A stretch of DNA of 64,000 bases from Amycolatopsis alkalitolerans. Lineage in GTDB: Bacteria > Actinomycetota > Actinomycetes > Mycobacteriales > Pseudonocardiaceae. Below, in pieces: positions 36,517-44,231 of the stretch. Location: assembly GCF_006152065.1 (NCBI RefSeq), contig NZ_VDFW01000004.1:186001-250000 (forward strand). Reading direction: 5' to 3'. Every line of letters begins with the position of its first letter. Position 1 is the first letter of the stretch. The position numbers were made by a program, and so were the translations under genes. Under the pieces are notes generated by a model. That model did not search any database. It saw nothing but the letters and a program-made list of their open reading frames with translations, and was not told where the DNA came from.

Positions 36517-37281
36517 TCAGCCGAAAGCCCCGGCGACGGGAGCCGTCTCCAGGGAGATCCCGAAATACGTCCGGTACGCCTCGAGGACCTCGTCCGGCGA
36601 GAGCTCCCGCTCGACCCGCTTCCCGTCCACCGTCTCGATCAGCTGGTCGCCGGTCAGGGTCACCCGGCCCGAACTCGTCGGGAGCGTGCACAGCAGACCC
36701 TGGGTGAAATGCGAGTCCGGGGACGTCGCCTGCCACCAGCAGGACGGCACGAAGTCCTCGAGCTCCCGCGCCCGCTGCTCGAGCCGGTACGCGGGCTCAC
36801 CGTTGTGCCGGACGTCGATGTCTCCGCCCGCGGCGTCGAGGAGCATGAACTCGCCTTCGGCGTCGGCCTGTGGCTCGCATGCGGCCAACCGCAACGGCCG
36901 CCGCGCGAACCGGCCGAAGCCGACGTCCGCCAGCCACGGTTCGTCGAGGTCGACGCGCAACGTCAGGTGATCGAACGGCGCGCCGAACCCGTCGCCGCCC
37001 CTCGAAACGCGCGCGGGCAGCAGCGAGACCGCGAACCCCAGTTCCCGCAGCAAAGCCGCGAACGCCCCGTTCAGTTCGTAGCAGAACCCGCCGCGCCGCC
37101 GCCGGACGATCTTCTCGACCAGCTTCTCCTCGTCGAGGACGATCGGCTCCCGCAGGTGCACGCTGAGGTTCTCGAAGGGAACCGTCGTGACGTGGCGCTC
37201 ATGCAGGTCCGCCAGCGCTTCCGCGGTCGGCGCGGACGGCCGGGCGGCGCCGATCCGGGCGAGATAGCCATCGACATCCAT
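36517..37281 (-). CDS. nat: Arylamine N-acetyltransferase
   Basis: A 254-residue NAT that transfers acetyl from acetyl-CoA to arylamines or hydrazines. The catalytic triad is complete: Cys67 in RRGGFCYELNGAF, His105 in FDHLTLRV and Asp119 in WLADVGFG. ATG at 37281 lies 6 bases after the -10 hexamer GAATGT of a MerR-type promoter that overlaps the stop codon of the upstream MFS gene. NAT enzymes act on xenobiotics or in lipid and antibiotic metabolism; which applies here is unknown. Confidence 0.92.
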   Translation of the reverse strand: MDVDGYLARIGAARPSAPTAEALADLHERHVTTVPFENLSVHLREPIVLDEEKLVEKIVRRRRGGFCYELNGAFAALLRELGFAVSLLPARVSRGGDGFGAPFDHLTLRVDLDEPWLADVGFGRFARRPLRLAACEPQADAEGEFMLLDAAGGDIDVRHNGEPAYRLEQRARELEDFVPSCWWQATSPDSHFTQGLLCTLPTSSGRVTLTGDQLIETVDGKRVERELSPDEVLEAYRTYFGISLETAPVAGAFG

Positions 37282-37287
37282 ACCGGT

Positions 37288-37318
37288 ACATTCGCACCTC
37301 GACCAGGGTCGAGGTCAA
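37288..37318 (-). promoter_or_regulatory. MerR-type promoter of the NAT gene
   Basis: Reverse-strand -35 TTGACC (37313-37318) and -10 GAATGT (37288-37293) are 19 bases apart, the long spacing typical of MerR-family targets. A perfect dyad ACCTCGACC-AG-GGTCGAGGT (37296-37315) fills the spacer. The start codon is 6 bases past the -10, so the transcript is probably leaderless. Confidence 0.6.
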
Positions 37319-38495
37319 GCCCCGCGGCGCCGCAGCCCGGCGACGGCCAGCAGTATCGCGACGGGCGCGCCGAGCAGACCGGCGAAGGCGAACGTGCCGC
37401 CGAGCCCGGCCGAGCCGATCACCGGCTGCGCGAGCAGCGGCGAGCCGAACTGGCCCAGGAACAGCGCCGAGGTCAGGAAGCCGAGCGCGCGGGTGCGGGC
37501 GCCGGGCGCGACCGAGGCGACCACCCACCCGTTCATGGTCGGGTTCTGCAGCCCGATTCCGAGGCCCACCACGAGCATGCCCAGCGCCGTCACCCACAGC
37601 GATCCCGCCAACCCGATCACGATCAGTCCGACGGCGTAGGCGGCGAACAGGGCGGCCGCGAGCCTGGGGAAATCCCAGCGGGCACGCAAGCGCCCGAAGG
37701 TGAGCCCGACCAGCGTCATCACCAGGTTCACCGCCGCGATCAGCGCCCCGGTCACCGCGGGCCCGGCACCGCCGACCTCCGCCAGCCAGAACGGCGCCTG
37801 CGTCGGGACGGTGTAGAACACCACGATCCCGACGAACATCATGGCGTACAGGCCGAGCAACCGGGGCGTCCACGGGTTCGCGTCCACGTTTCCGGTGGCG
37901 GCGTGGCGCACGCCGGGCTCCGGCACGTAGCGCAGCACCAGGACCACGAACGGCAGCGCCAGCAGGTAGATCCCGAACGGCCCGCGCCAGCTGAGCGCCG
38001 CCAGCAGCCCGCCGAGCAGCAGCGCGACCACGCCGCCGAAACCCATCGCCGCGCCCTGCCAGCCGAGCACGCGGCTGTGCTGTTCGGGCTCGTGCAGGTC
38101 GGCCAGTAGCGCGGTCGAGGTGGTCATGATCCCGGCGATACCGATGCCGAGCACGGACCGTCCGGCGAGCAGCCCCGGGAGCCAGTCCAGCACCAGACCT
38201 GAGCCGCCGCCCACGAGGTAGAGCCCCAGGCACGCCGCGAGCACCCGGACCCGGCCCACCGCACGCTCAGCCGCGCGAGCGGCGGTGCGGAGAGCATGAT
38301 CGCCAGGCCCGGCAGGGTGAGGACCAGGCGGACGAGCAGTTCGGCCTGCGGCTGGGCGGCGAAATGCCGCTCCGTCTCCGGTAGGGCGGGCGTGATCGTG
38401 GCGCTCGCCATGATCGTCATGGTGCTGACGCCGAGCAGTGTCGCCCGCATCGCGCGAGGCCCGTGCCGCGTGCCCGCGATCGCCGTCGATGCCAT
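37315..38495 (-). pseudogene. MFS drug-efflux-type transporter with frameshift
   Basis: Two reverse-strand frames together make one MFS protein of about 390 residues. The 5' part (from ATG 38495) reads MASTAIAGTRHGPRAMRATL and two helices to SAPPLARLSVRWA; then sequence continues in another frame as GRVRVLAACLGLYLVGGGSG to the stop at 37315, with ten further helices. The break is at about 38253-38260 in a TGGGCCGGG run; adding one G would restore the frame. It is either a true mutation or a base-calling slip in a G-run. The family is CynX/Bcr-like multidrug or cyanate MFS. Confidence 0.75.
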
Positions 38496-38502
38496 GGCGA
38501 CG

Positions 38503-38533
38503 ACGCTAGGACTTCGAGTCAAGTCGAGGTCAA
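38503..38533 (-). promoter_or_regulatory. MerR-type promoter of the MFS gene
   Basis: Reverse-strand -35 TTGACC (38528-38533) and -10 TAGCGT (38503-38508) again have a 19-base spacer, filled with an imperfect dyad (ACCTCGACT and ACTCGAAGT, 38511-38530) very like that of the NAT promoter. The ATG is 7 bases after the -10. Confidence 0.55.
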
Positions 38534-38551
38534 GTCCTGCCGGCGGCAAGA

Positions 38552-38584
38552 AACGGGGCCCTTCCCGATCGGAAGGACCCCGTT
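38552..38584 (-). terminator. Terminator of the superoxide dismutase gene
   Basis: Fourteen-base arms (AACGGGGCCCTTCC and GGAAGGACCCCGTT, one mismatch) around a 5-base loop, 15 bases past the sodA stop on the reverse strand. Confidence 0.75.
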
Positions 38585-38599
38585 GCCGTAGTCGTGTTT

Positions 38600-39220
38600 C
38601 TACAGCAGCAGGCCGTTGCCGCCGGAGACGGCGTTGTCGAACCGCTTGCTGACCTCGGCCCAGTTGTAGATGTTCCAGAGCGCCTTGACGTAGTCCGCCT
38701 TGACGTTCTTGTAGTCCAGGTAGAACGCGTGCTCCCACACGTCCACGAGCAGAATCGGGACGGTCGGCAGGATCAGGTTGTTGTGATGGTCGCGCAGCTG
38801 CTGGGTGATCAGCGTCTTGCCGACCGGGTCCCACGACAGCGCGGCCCAGCCGTTGCCCTGGATCGTGGTGGCGACCGCGGTGAACTGCGCCTGGAACTTG
38901 TCCCAGGAGCCGAACGCGTCGTCGATCGCCTGCGCGAGCTCGCCGGTCGGCTTGTCGCCGCCCTCGGGGGAGAGGATCTTCCACCACACGACGTGGTTCG
39001 CGTGGCCGGCCAGGTTGAAGGCCAGCGTGGTCTCCAACCCGACGATCGAACCGAAGTCGCCCTTGTCGCGCGCGTCGGCGAGCTTGTCCAGGGTGTCGTT
39101 CGCGCCCTTGACGTAGGCGGCGTGGTGCTTGCTGTGGTGCAGCTCGTTGATCTGAGCGGAGATGTGCGGAGCCAGGGCGCCGTAGTCGTAGTCCAGATCG
39201 GGAAGCTCGTACCGGGCCAT
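38600..39220 (-). CDS. sodA: Superoxide dismutase, Mn/Fe type
   Basis: A 206-residue SOD that disproportionates superoxide. Metal ligands are seen in [12 protein letters not shown] (His), NHVVWW (His) and [14 protein letters not shown] (Asp and His). The ATG at 39220 follows GAAGGAGGG; the N-terminus [20 protein letters not shown] is the family start. No signal peptide is present. Whether Mn, Fe or either is used cannot be settled by sight. The spacer before heme oxygenase (39221-39381) holds its promoter. Confidence 0.95.
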   Translation of the reverse strand: MARYELPDLDYDYGALAPHISAQINELHHSKHHAAYVKGANDTLDKLADARDKGDFGSIVGLETTLAFNLAGHANHVVWWKILSPEGGDKPTGELAQAIDDAFGSWDKFQAQFTAVATTIQGNGWAALSWDPVGKTLITQQLRDHHNNLILPTVPILLVDVWEHAFYLDYKNVKADYVKALWNIYNWAEVSKRFDNAVSGGNGLLL

Positions 39221-39381
39221 CAGCCCTCCTTCTTCGTGTGCGCAAAATCCCTGCGCTACCAACCTAGTAGCAACCGTATCGGGTGGCTAACCGGGGACGG
39301 AGCGTGCCAAACCCCGGGAAGATACCCGCCGCAAGCCTGCAATCTCCAGTTTGCTTCAGGTCAATCCGCGTGTGCGGGTGA

Positions 39382-40038
39382 TCACGCGCCGGCTTCGGCG
39401 GCGAGGTCGGCGAGCACCGCGACGTTGAACTCGAAGGCGACGAGCGTCTCGGTGACGATGCGCTGCCGTTCGGCTTCGTCCCACGGTGCTTCGTCGAGCA
39501 GGCCGCGATAGCGCTTGCGGAAGGCCGGGACGCTTTCGAGGTCGAAGTGGTAGAAGAGCGCACCGGGCCCCTCGACGCCGTACGTGCGCGCGAGCAGGCC
39601 CCGCACCGCCTGGCCACCGGCGAGATCGCCGAGGTACCGGGTGTAGTGATGCGCTACGTAACCGCCGGGCCAGTCGAACGCGACCGTTCGGATGCGACGG
39701 ACGTAGTCCAGCGTCGCCGGGACCGGCTCGATCCGCCCGGCCCAGCCCGGCCCGAGGAAGAACTCCAGATCCGCGGCGAGCGCGGGGACGCGCCGCAACT
39801 CGTCGAACACGAACGCGCCGCCGACCGGGTCGCCAGCATGGGCGTCGGAGGCTTCTTCGATCGCCTGGTAGATGAAGTGGTACTGGGCCACGAGGCTGGC
39901 GTACGCCGGCAGCGCGAGCCTGCTGCCGAACAACGCGTCCATGAACGCCGAGTTGTGCGCGCGTTCGTGCACGTCCCGAGTGGACTCGCGCAGTTTCGTG
40001 GAAAACGGGGTGTACGCCGCTGTCACGGGAGCCGCCAT
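39382..40038 (-). CDS. hmuO: Heme oxygenase
   Basis: A 218-residue biliverdin-producing heme oxygenase that frees iron from heme. The N-terminal STKLRESTRDVHERAHNSAFM contains the proximal His (His24, by comparison with Corynebacterium HmuO), and HHYTRYLGDLAGGQAVRGLL is the Gly-rich distal helix. A DtxR/IdeR-type iron box lies 23-41 bases upstream of the start, so repression under iron-rich conditions is expected. There are no heme importer genes in the immediate neighbourhood. Confidence 0.94.
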   Translation of the reverse strand: MAAPVTAAYTPFSTKLRESTRDVHERAHNSAFMDALFGSRLALPAYASLVAQYHFIYQAIEEASDAHAGDPVGGAFVFDELRRVPALAADLEFFLGPGWAGRIEPVPATLDYVRRIRTVAFDWPGGYVAHHYTRYLGDLAGGQAVRGLLARTYGVEGPGALFYHFDLESVPAFRKRYRGLLDEAPWDEAERQRIVTETLVAFEFNVAVLADLAAEAGA

Positions 40039-40060
40039 GATCCGAGCGTAAGGGAGTACC

Positions 40061-40079
40061 CGCGGTTAGGCTAGCCTAA
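40061..40079. promoter_or_regulatory. Iron box (DtxR/IdeR-type) of the heme oxygenase gene
   Basis: CGCGGTTAGGCTAGCCTAA matches TTAGGTTAGGCTAACCTAA at 15 of 19 positions, with the core GGTTAGGCTA intact. It overlaps the stop codon of the upstream ligase gene and precedes the heme oxygenase start by 23 bases, placing it in the promoter. Confidence 0.72.
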
Positions 40080-41572
40080 TCAACCGGCCAGGTGTGTACG
40101 GGTTGCTCGGTGGCGGCAAGTGTGAGATAGCGGGAGAACATCCGGGCGAGGGCCGCGTCGCGGTCGCAGCCGTGCCGCTGCGCGAGTTCCACCGCCTCTC
40201 GCTGCCATGAAGCGCCGTTGCGTTTGGCGAGGCAACGCTGCTCGATCACGCCCAGATACCGGTTGATGGACTCCTCGGACACGTCCGCGGTGCGCAGGCC
40301 CCCGTACGCCAGCGGCAGCAGCACGCGCAGGGTCAGTTCGTCGGGCGGGATCCAGCCGATGCCCGGCCAGTACAGCTGCGCGTCGAACCCGTTGCGCGCG
40401 CCCGCGTACAGGTTCTCCTCGGCCGCCTGGAACGACATTCGTGTCCAAAGAGGACGTTCGGCTTCGGCGAGCGCGCGCTGGGCGCCGTAGAAGAACGCGG
40501 CGTTCGCCATCATGTCGAGCACCGTCGGGCCGGCCGGCAGCACGCGGTTCTCGATGCGCAGATGCGGTTTCCCGGCCACCAGGTCGTAGACCGGGCGGTT
40601 CCAGCGCCACACGGTTCCGTTGTGCAGCCGCAGTTCGGCGAGCTTCGGCGCCTGCCCGGAATCGAGGGTGTCGACCGGATCCTCTTCGTCGGTCTCGGGC
40701 AGCAGGCCGGGGAAGTAGCGGACGTTCTCCTCGAACAGATCGAAGATCGACGTGATCCAGCGCTCGCCGAACCACACCCGCGGCCGCACACCCTGGTTCT
40801 TGAGCTCCTCCGGGCGCGTGTCGGTGGCCTGCAGGAACAGCGGGATCCGCGTTTCGTGCCACAGCGCCTTGCCGAGCAGGAACGGCGAGTTCGCGCCGAT
40901 CGCCACCTGCACGCCCGCCAGGCACTGCGCCGCGTTCCAGTGCGCGGCGAACTCCTCCGGCGCGACCTGGAGGTGCAGCTGGAGCGAGGTACAGGCGGCC
41001 TCCGGCAGGATCGACTCCGAATGGGTGCGGAGCCGTTCCGGCGCGTGCCCCGCCAGCTCGGCGCCGTCGAGGGACAGCGTCACGTCTTCCCCGCGGGCGG
41101 CGAAGATCTGGTCGTTGAGCATCGTGTAGCGGGTGCTGTTGGTGAGCCACTTCTGATCGAAATGGTCGTGGGTGAGTGTCGGCAGGATTCCGATCATCGC
41201 CAGCCGCGCGTTGGACGCGCGGGCCTTCTCCGCGGCCGAGGCGAGGTAGTCGCGCAGATCGCGTTCGAGCGCGATCGCCGAGTCGCCGGCCAGCGGCCTC
41301 GGCGGCACGTTGAGTTCGATGTTGTGCTGGGAGAGTTCGGTCGTGAACGAGGGATTGTCCAGTGCGTCCAGGACCTCCTGGTTGGTCATCGACGGGCGCA
41401 TCGCGTCGTCGACGAGGTTCAGTTCGACTTCGAGGCCGATGTGTCTTCGCGGAAAGGAGAATCCGCCGTCGGTGAGCATTCGGCCCAGCGTGTCGAGGCA
41501 CCGTTGGACCTTGCGACGGTACTTGGCCCGGTCGCGTGGGGTGAAGCCGTCAGCCGAGAGATCCTGGCCCAT
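40076..41572 (-). CDS. Glutamate-cysteine-ligase family (GCS2-type) enzyme
   Basis: A 498-residue ATP-dependent carboxylate-amine ligase of the GCS2 type: RRHIGLEVELNLVDD (metal-binding Glu pair), ELSQHNIELNVPPRPL, TSLQLHLQV, and LRIENRVLPAGPTVLDMM. Which substrates it joins is uncertain; glutamate with cysteine or another amine is inferred from the family, and it is not clearly EgtA. The ATG at 41572 follows AGGAGG. The iron box of the heme oxygenase overlaps its TAG stop, hinting that the two may share a transcript. Confidence 0.85.
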   Translation of the reverse strand: MGQDLSADGFTPRDRAKYRRKVQRCLDTLGRMLTDGGFSFPRRHIGLEVELNLVDDAMRPSMTNQEVLDALDNPSFTTELSQHNIELNVPPRPLAGDSAIALERDLRDYLASAAEKARASNARLAMIGILPTLTHDHFDQKWLTNSTRYTMLNDQIFAARGEDVTLSLDGAELAGHAPERLRTHSESILPEAACTSLQLHLQVAPEEFAAHWNAAQCLAGVQVAIGANSPFLLGKALWHETRIPLFLQATDTRPEELKNQGVRPRVWFGERWITSIFDLFEENVRYFPGLLPETDEEDPVDTLDSGQAPKLAELRLHNGTVWRWNRPVYDLVAGKPHLRIENRVLPAGPTVLDMMANAAFFYGAQRALAEAERPLWTRMSFQAAEENLYAGARNGFDAQLYWPGIGWIPPDELTLRVLLPLAYGGLRTADVSEESINRYLGVIEQRCLAKRNGASWQREAVELAQRHGCDRDAALARMFSRYLTLAATEQPVHTWPVD

Positions 41573-41779
41573 GCCTCCTGCTTCTTTCGTCCGGGTCCAT
41601 CGCGGGGTTTGGGCGGTGTTTGGCCCGGCGGACAACAGTTACACAACAAGGCTGCGGGGGCTATCGGCCAAACTGGTGCTGTGGCGGTTGGTGGGCTCCG
41701 CACGTGCAGATCATGCTCCGTTCGTCGTAGCGGTACCCACCTCGTTCGGTCCAACCGCCCCGGGGCCAGACTCGTTCCT

Positions 41780-42583
41780 GTGGCGCAACGCATCCATGTC
41801 GAGCAGGCCGGCGATCCGCGTGTCGACGATTTTCGTGAATTGTCGACAGCCGACCGGCGGCCGGACCGGCCCGGCGGTCGCGGGTTCGTCATTGCCGAGG
41901 GTACGGTCGTCGTCCGGCGCCTGCTCGCGTCCGGTTACCCGGTCCGGTCACTGTTAGGCGTCGAGCGCCGGATCGACGAGCTGGCCCCGGATCTGGCCGG
42001 GGTCGACGTGCCCGCGTACATCAGTTCCGCCGAGGTGATGGCCGAGATCGTCGGCTTTCACCTCAACCGGGGTGTGCTCGCGGTGGCCGACCGGGCGCCA
42101 CGGCCCGCCGTCGCGGACCTGCTGAGGACATCCAACGTCATAGCGGTGCTCGAAGGGGTCGGCGACCACGAGAACCTGGGCGCGCTGTTCCGCAACGCGG
42201 CCGCGCTCGGTGTCGGCGGCGTCGTGCTCGGCCCCGGCTGTTCCGATCCGCTGTACCGCCGGAGCGTCCGGGTGTCGATGGGCAACGTCCTCCGGGTCCC
42301 GTTCGCGCCGCTCGAACCGTGGCCGGATGGGCTCGCACTGGTGAAGAGCAACGGTTTCCGCGTGGCGGCCCTGACGCCGAGGGCGGATTCCGTGCGGCTG
42401 CGTGATCTTGCCGCGGCCGGTGGGAAGGTCGCGTTGCTCCTGGGTTCGGAAGGTCCCGGGCTGTCCGAGGAAGCGCTTTCCGCGGCCGACGTGGCGGTCC
42501 GGATCCCGATGGCCGACGGGGTGGACTCGCTCAACGTCGCCACCGCGGCCGCGGTCGCGTTCTACGAGTTCGCCGAGCGGTAA
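41780..42583 (+). CDS. TrmH/SpoU-family RNA 2'-O-methyltransferase
   Basis: A 267-residue SPOUT methyltransferase (Rv0881-like). The N-terminal substrate-binding domain (RGFVIAEGTVVVRRLLASGY) is followed by the knotted domain: VIAVLEGVGDHENLGALFRNAAALGVGGVVLG, VALLLGSEGPGLSEEALSAAD and IPMADGVDSLNVATAAAVAFYE. It would methylate a ribose in rRNA or tRNA. GTG at 41780 is 7 bases after CAGACT; the open frame upstream has no family similarity. Confidence 0.88.
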   Translation: MAQRIHVEQAGDPRVDDFRELSTADRRPDRPGGRGFVIAEGTVVVRRLLASGYPVRSLLGVERRIDELAPDLAGVDVPAYISSAEVMAEIVGFHLNRGVLAVADRAPRPAVADLLRTSNVIAVLEGVGDHENLGALFRNAAALGVGGVVLGPGCSDPLYRRSVRVSMGNVLRVPFAPLEPWPDGLALVKSNGFRVAALTPRADSVRLRDLAAAGGKVALLLGSEGPGLSEEALSAADVAVRIPMADGVDSLNVATAAAVAFYEFAER

Positions 42584-42623
42584 GTTACTGGCATTCGAAC
42601 GGGCCGGATGGGGAGGCACACGC

Positions 42624-43247
42624 GTGGAGCTGCGGATCCGCGGGGAGCGGGCCGTGCTGAGAGGGCACGGTGGGGCGAACGCGCGCGAGATCGATCCGCA
42701 CAGCCTCGCACTCGGTGCCGAACTCGCCGACGCCTTGCACGAATGGGCGAGGGTCGCCGCCGCCGTCCGCCGCGCGGCCGAAAAGGGCGGGCAGCAGGGG
42801 GAAGCCGCACCGGTCGTCTCGCGGCGCGGTCAGCAACTCGCCGGACGTGTCGCGACGGTGATGGGCACGCCGGTCCACTTCGTCGACCCGGTGACCGACG
42901 AGGTGGTCGTGGTCCCGCCGGCCGCCGCGGAGCAGGCGGAACCCACGCTGGCCCGGCGGTTGTTCGGACCAGTGGAGATCGGGAACGAGCCGACCCCCTG
43001 GGGTACCGGTCTCGTGGTCGCCGGGTTCGTCGCGACCGTGGTGATCACCGCGATGCTCGCGCTCGCCGCCGCGCTGGCGGAGGAGACCGCGGGCTGGGTG
43101 GTGCTGCTGGCGGCGGTCGTGGTCACGGCGGGCCTGGCGCCTTCGCTGTGGCTGGCGCGGCGCCTGCCGATCGTGCGCTGGCTTGCCCTCGGCGCCGCGG
43201 CCGGCTGCGTGCTCGCGTGGTTCGGGGTCCTCGCCTACGCCTTGTAG
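42624..43247 (+). CDS. DUF2537 membrane protein
   Basis: A 207-residue protein with a soluble N-terminal half (VELRIRGERAVLRGHGGANA) and three C-terminal membrane helices (GTGLVVAGFVATVVITAMLALA, AGWVVLLAAVVVTAGLAPSL and a last ALGAAAGCVLAWFGVLAYAL). It fits DUF2537 of actinobacteria (compare Rv0882). Function is unknown. GTG at 42624 follows GGGGAGG. Confidence 0.75.
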   Translation: MELRIRGERAVLRGHGGANAREIDPHSLALGAELADALHEWARVAAAVRRAAEKGGQQGEAAPVVSRRGQQLAGRVATVMGTPVHFVDPVTDEVVVVPPAAAEQAEPTLARRLFGPVEIGNEPTPWGTGLVVAGFVATVVITAMLALAAALAEETAGWVVLLAAVVVTAGLAPSLWLARRLPIVRWLALGAAAGCVLAWFGVLAYAL

Positions 43248-43304
43248 AACGCAGAACAAGTCCCGGTGAGGGCGTGCTCAGAGTGGGTGGTTAGGTTGCT
43301 GGGC

Positions 43305-44231
43305 ATGTCGGATGACTGGTTCGGTCGCCGGGTCGTGGTGACCGGTGGCAGCGGGTTCATCGGCCGTGCGGTGGTGGCCGCGCTGTGCGAGCGCGGGGCG
43401 GCGGTGACGGTGGCCGACCGCGAGCCGTTTCCCGACACTCCCGGCGTGCGATCGGTGGCCGGCGATCTCACCGACCCCGAGGTGCGGCGCGAGGCCGTGG
43501 CACCCGGCACGACGGCGATCGTGCATCTCGCGGCGGTGACGTCGGTGCTGGGGTCGGTGGACGCCCCAGTACGCACCTTCGACGACAACGTGGCGGTGAC
43601 ACAGGGGTTGCTCGAGCTGGCGCGGGAGCGGGCGGTAGCGCGGTTCGTGCTCGCGTCGACGAACGCGGTGACCGGCAACGTGGGTACGAGCACGATCTAC
43701 GAACAGCTGCCGTTGCGGCCGCTTACCCCGTACGGGGCGACGAAGGCGGCATGCGAAATGCTCATGTCCGGGTACGCGGGCGCGTACGGGCTGGGCACGT
43801 GCGCGTTGCGGTTGACCAACGTCTACGGCCCGGGAATGTCGCATAAGGACAGTTTCGTGCCGCGGCTGATGCGCGCCGCGCTGTCCGGCGACCGGGTACG
43901 GATTTACGGGGACGGCCGGCAGCGGCGCGATCTGGTGCACGTCGACGACGTGGTCGCCGCGATGCTGGCCGCGGTCGAGACCGACTACAGCGGCACGGCG
44001 ATCGTGGGGTCGGGCCGGTCGGTGTCCGTGCTGGAACTGGTGGCGGCCGCGCGAGAGGCGACCGCGTGCCCGCTGCCGGTCGACCACGTCGAGGCGCCGG
44101 CGGGCGAGATGCCCGCCGTGATCGTGGATACCTCCCGCGCCGCCGAGGCGCTCGGCTACCGGTCCCGGGTCGGGCTGACCGACGGGCTGGCGAGCACCTG
44201 GCAGTACTTCCGGGAAACGGGACCGGCATGA
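43305..44231 (+). CDS. NAD-dependent epimerase/dehydratase
   Basis: A 308-residue short-chain (extended SDR) sugar-nucleotide enzyme: VVVTGGSGFIGRAVVAAL for NAD binding, catalytic Thr/Ser in ASTNAVTGN and the PYGATKAACE motif (Tyr-x3-Lys), GDGRQRRDLVHVDDVV for the sugar nucleotide. Its precise product is unknown. ATG at 43305 is 7 bases after TAGGTT, so leaderless. It overlaps the glycosyltransferase as ATGA, which suggests that it makes that enzyme's sugar donor. Confidence 0.88.
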   Translation: MSDDWFGRRVVVTGGSGFIGRAVVAALCERGAAVTVADREPFPDTPGVRSVAGDLTDPEVRREAVAPGTTAIVHLAAVTSVLGSVDAPVRTFDDNVAVTQGLLELARERAVARFVLASTNAVTGNVGTSTIYEQLPLRPLTPYGATKAACEMLMSGYAGAYGLGTCALRLTNVYGPGMSHKDSFVPRLMRAALSGDRVRIYGDGRQRRDLVHVDDVVAAMLAAVETDYSGTAIVGSGRSVSVLELVAAAREATACPLPVDHVEAPAGEMPAVIVDTSRAAEALGYRSRVGLTDGLASTWQYFRETGPA

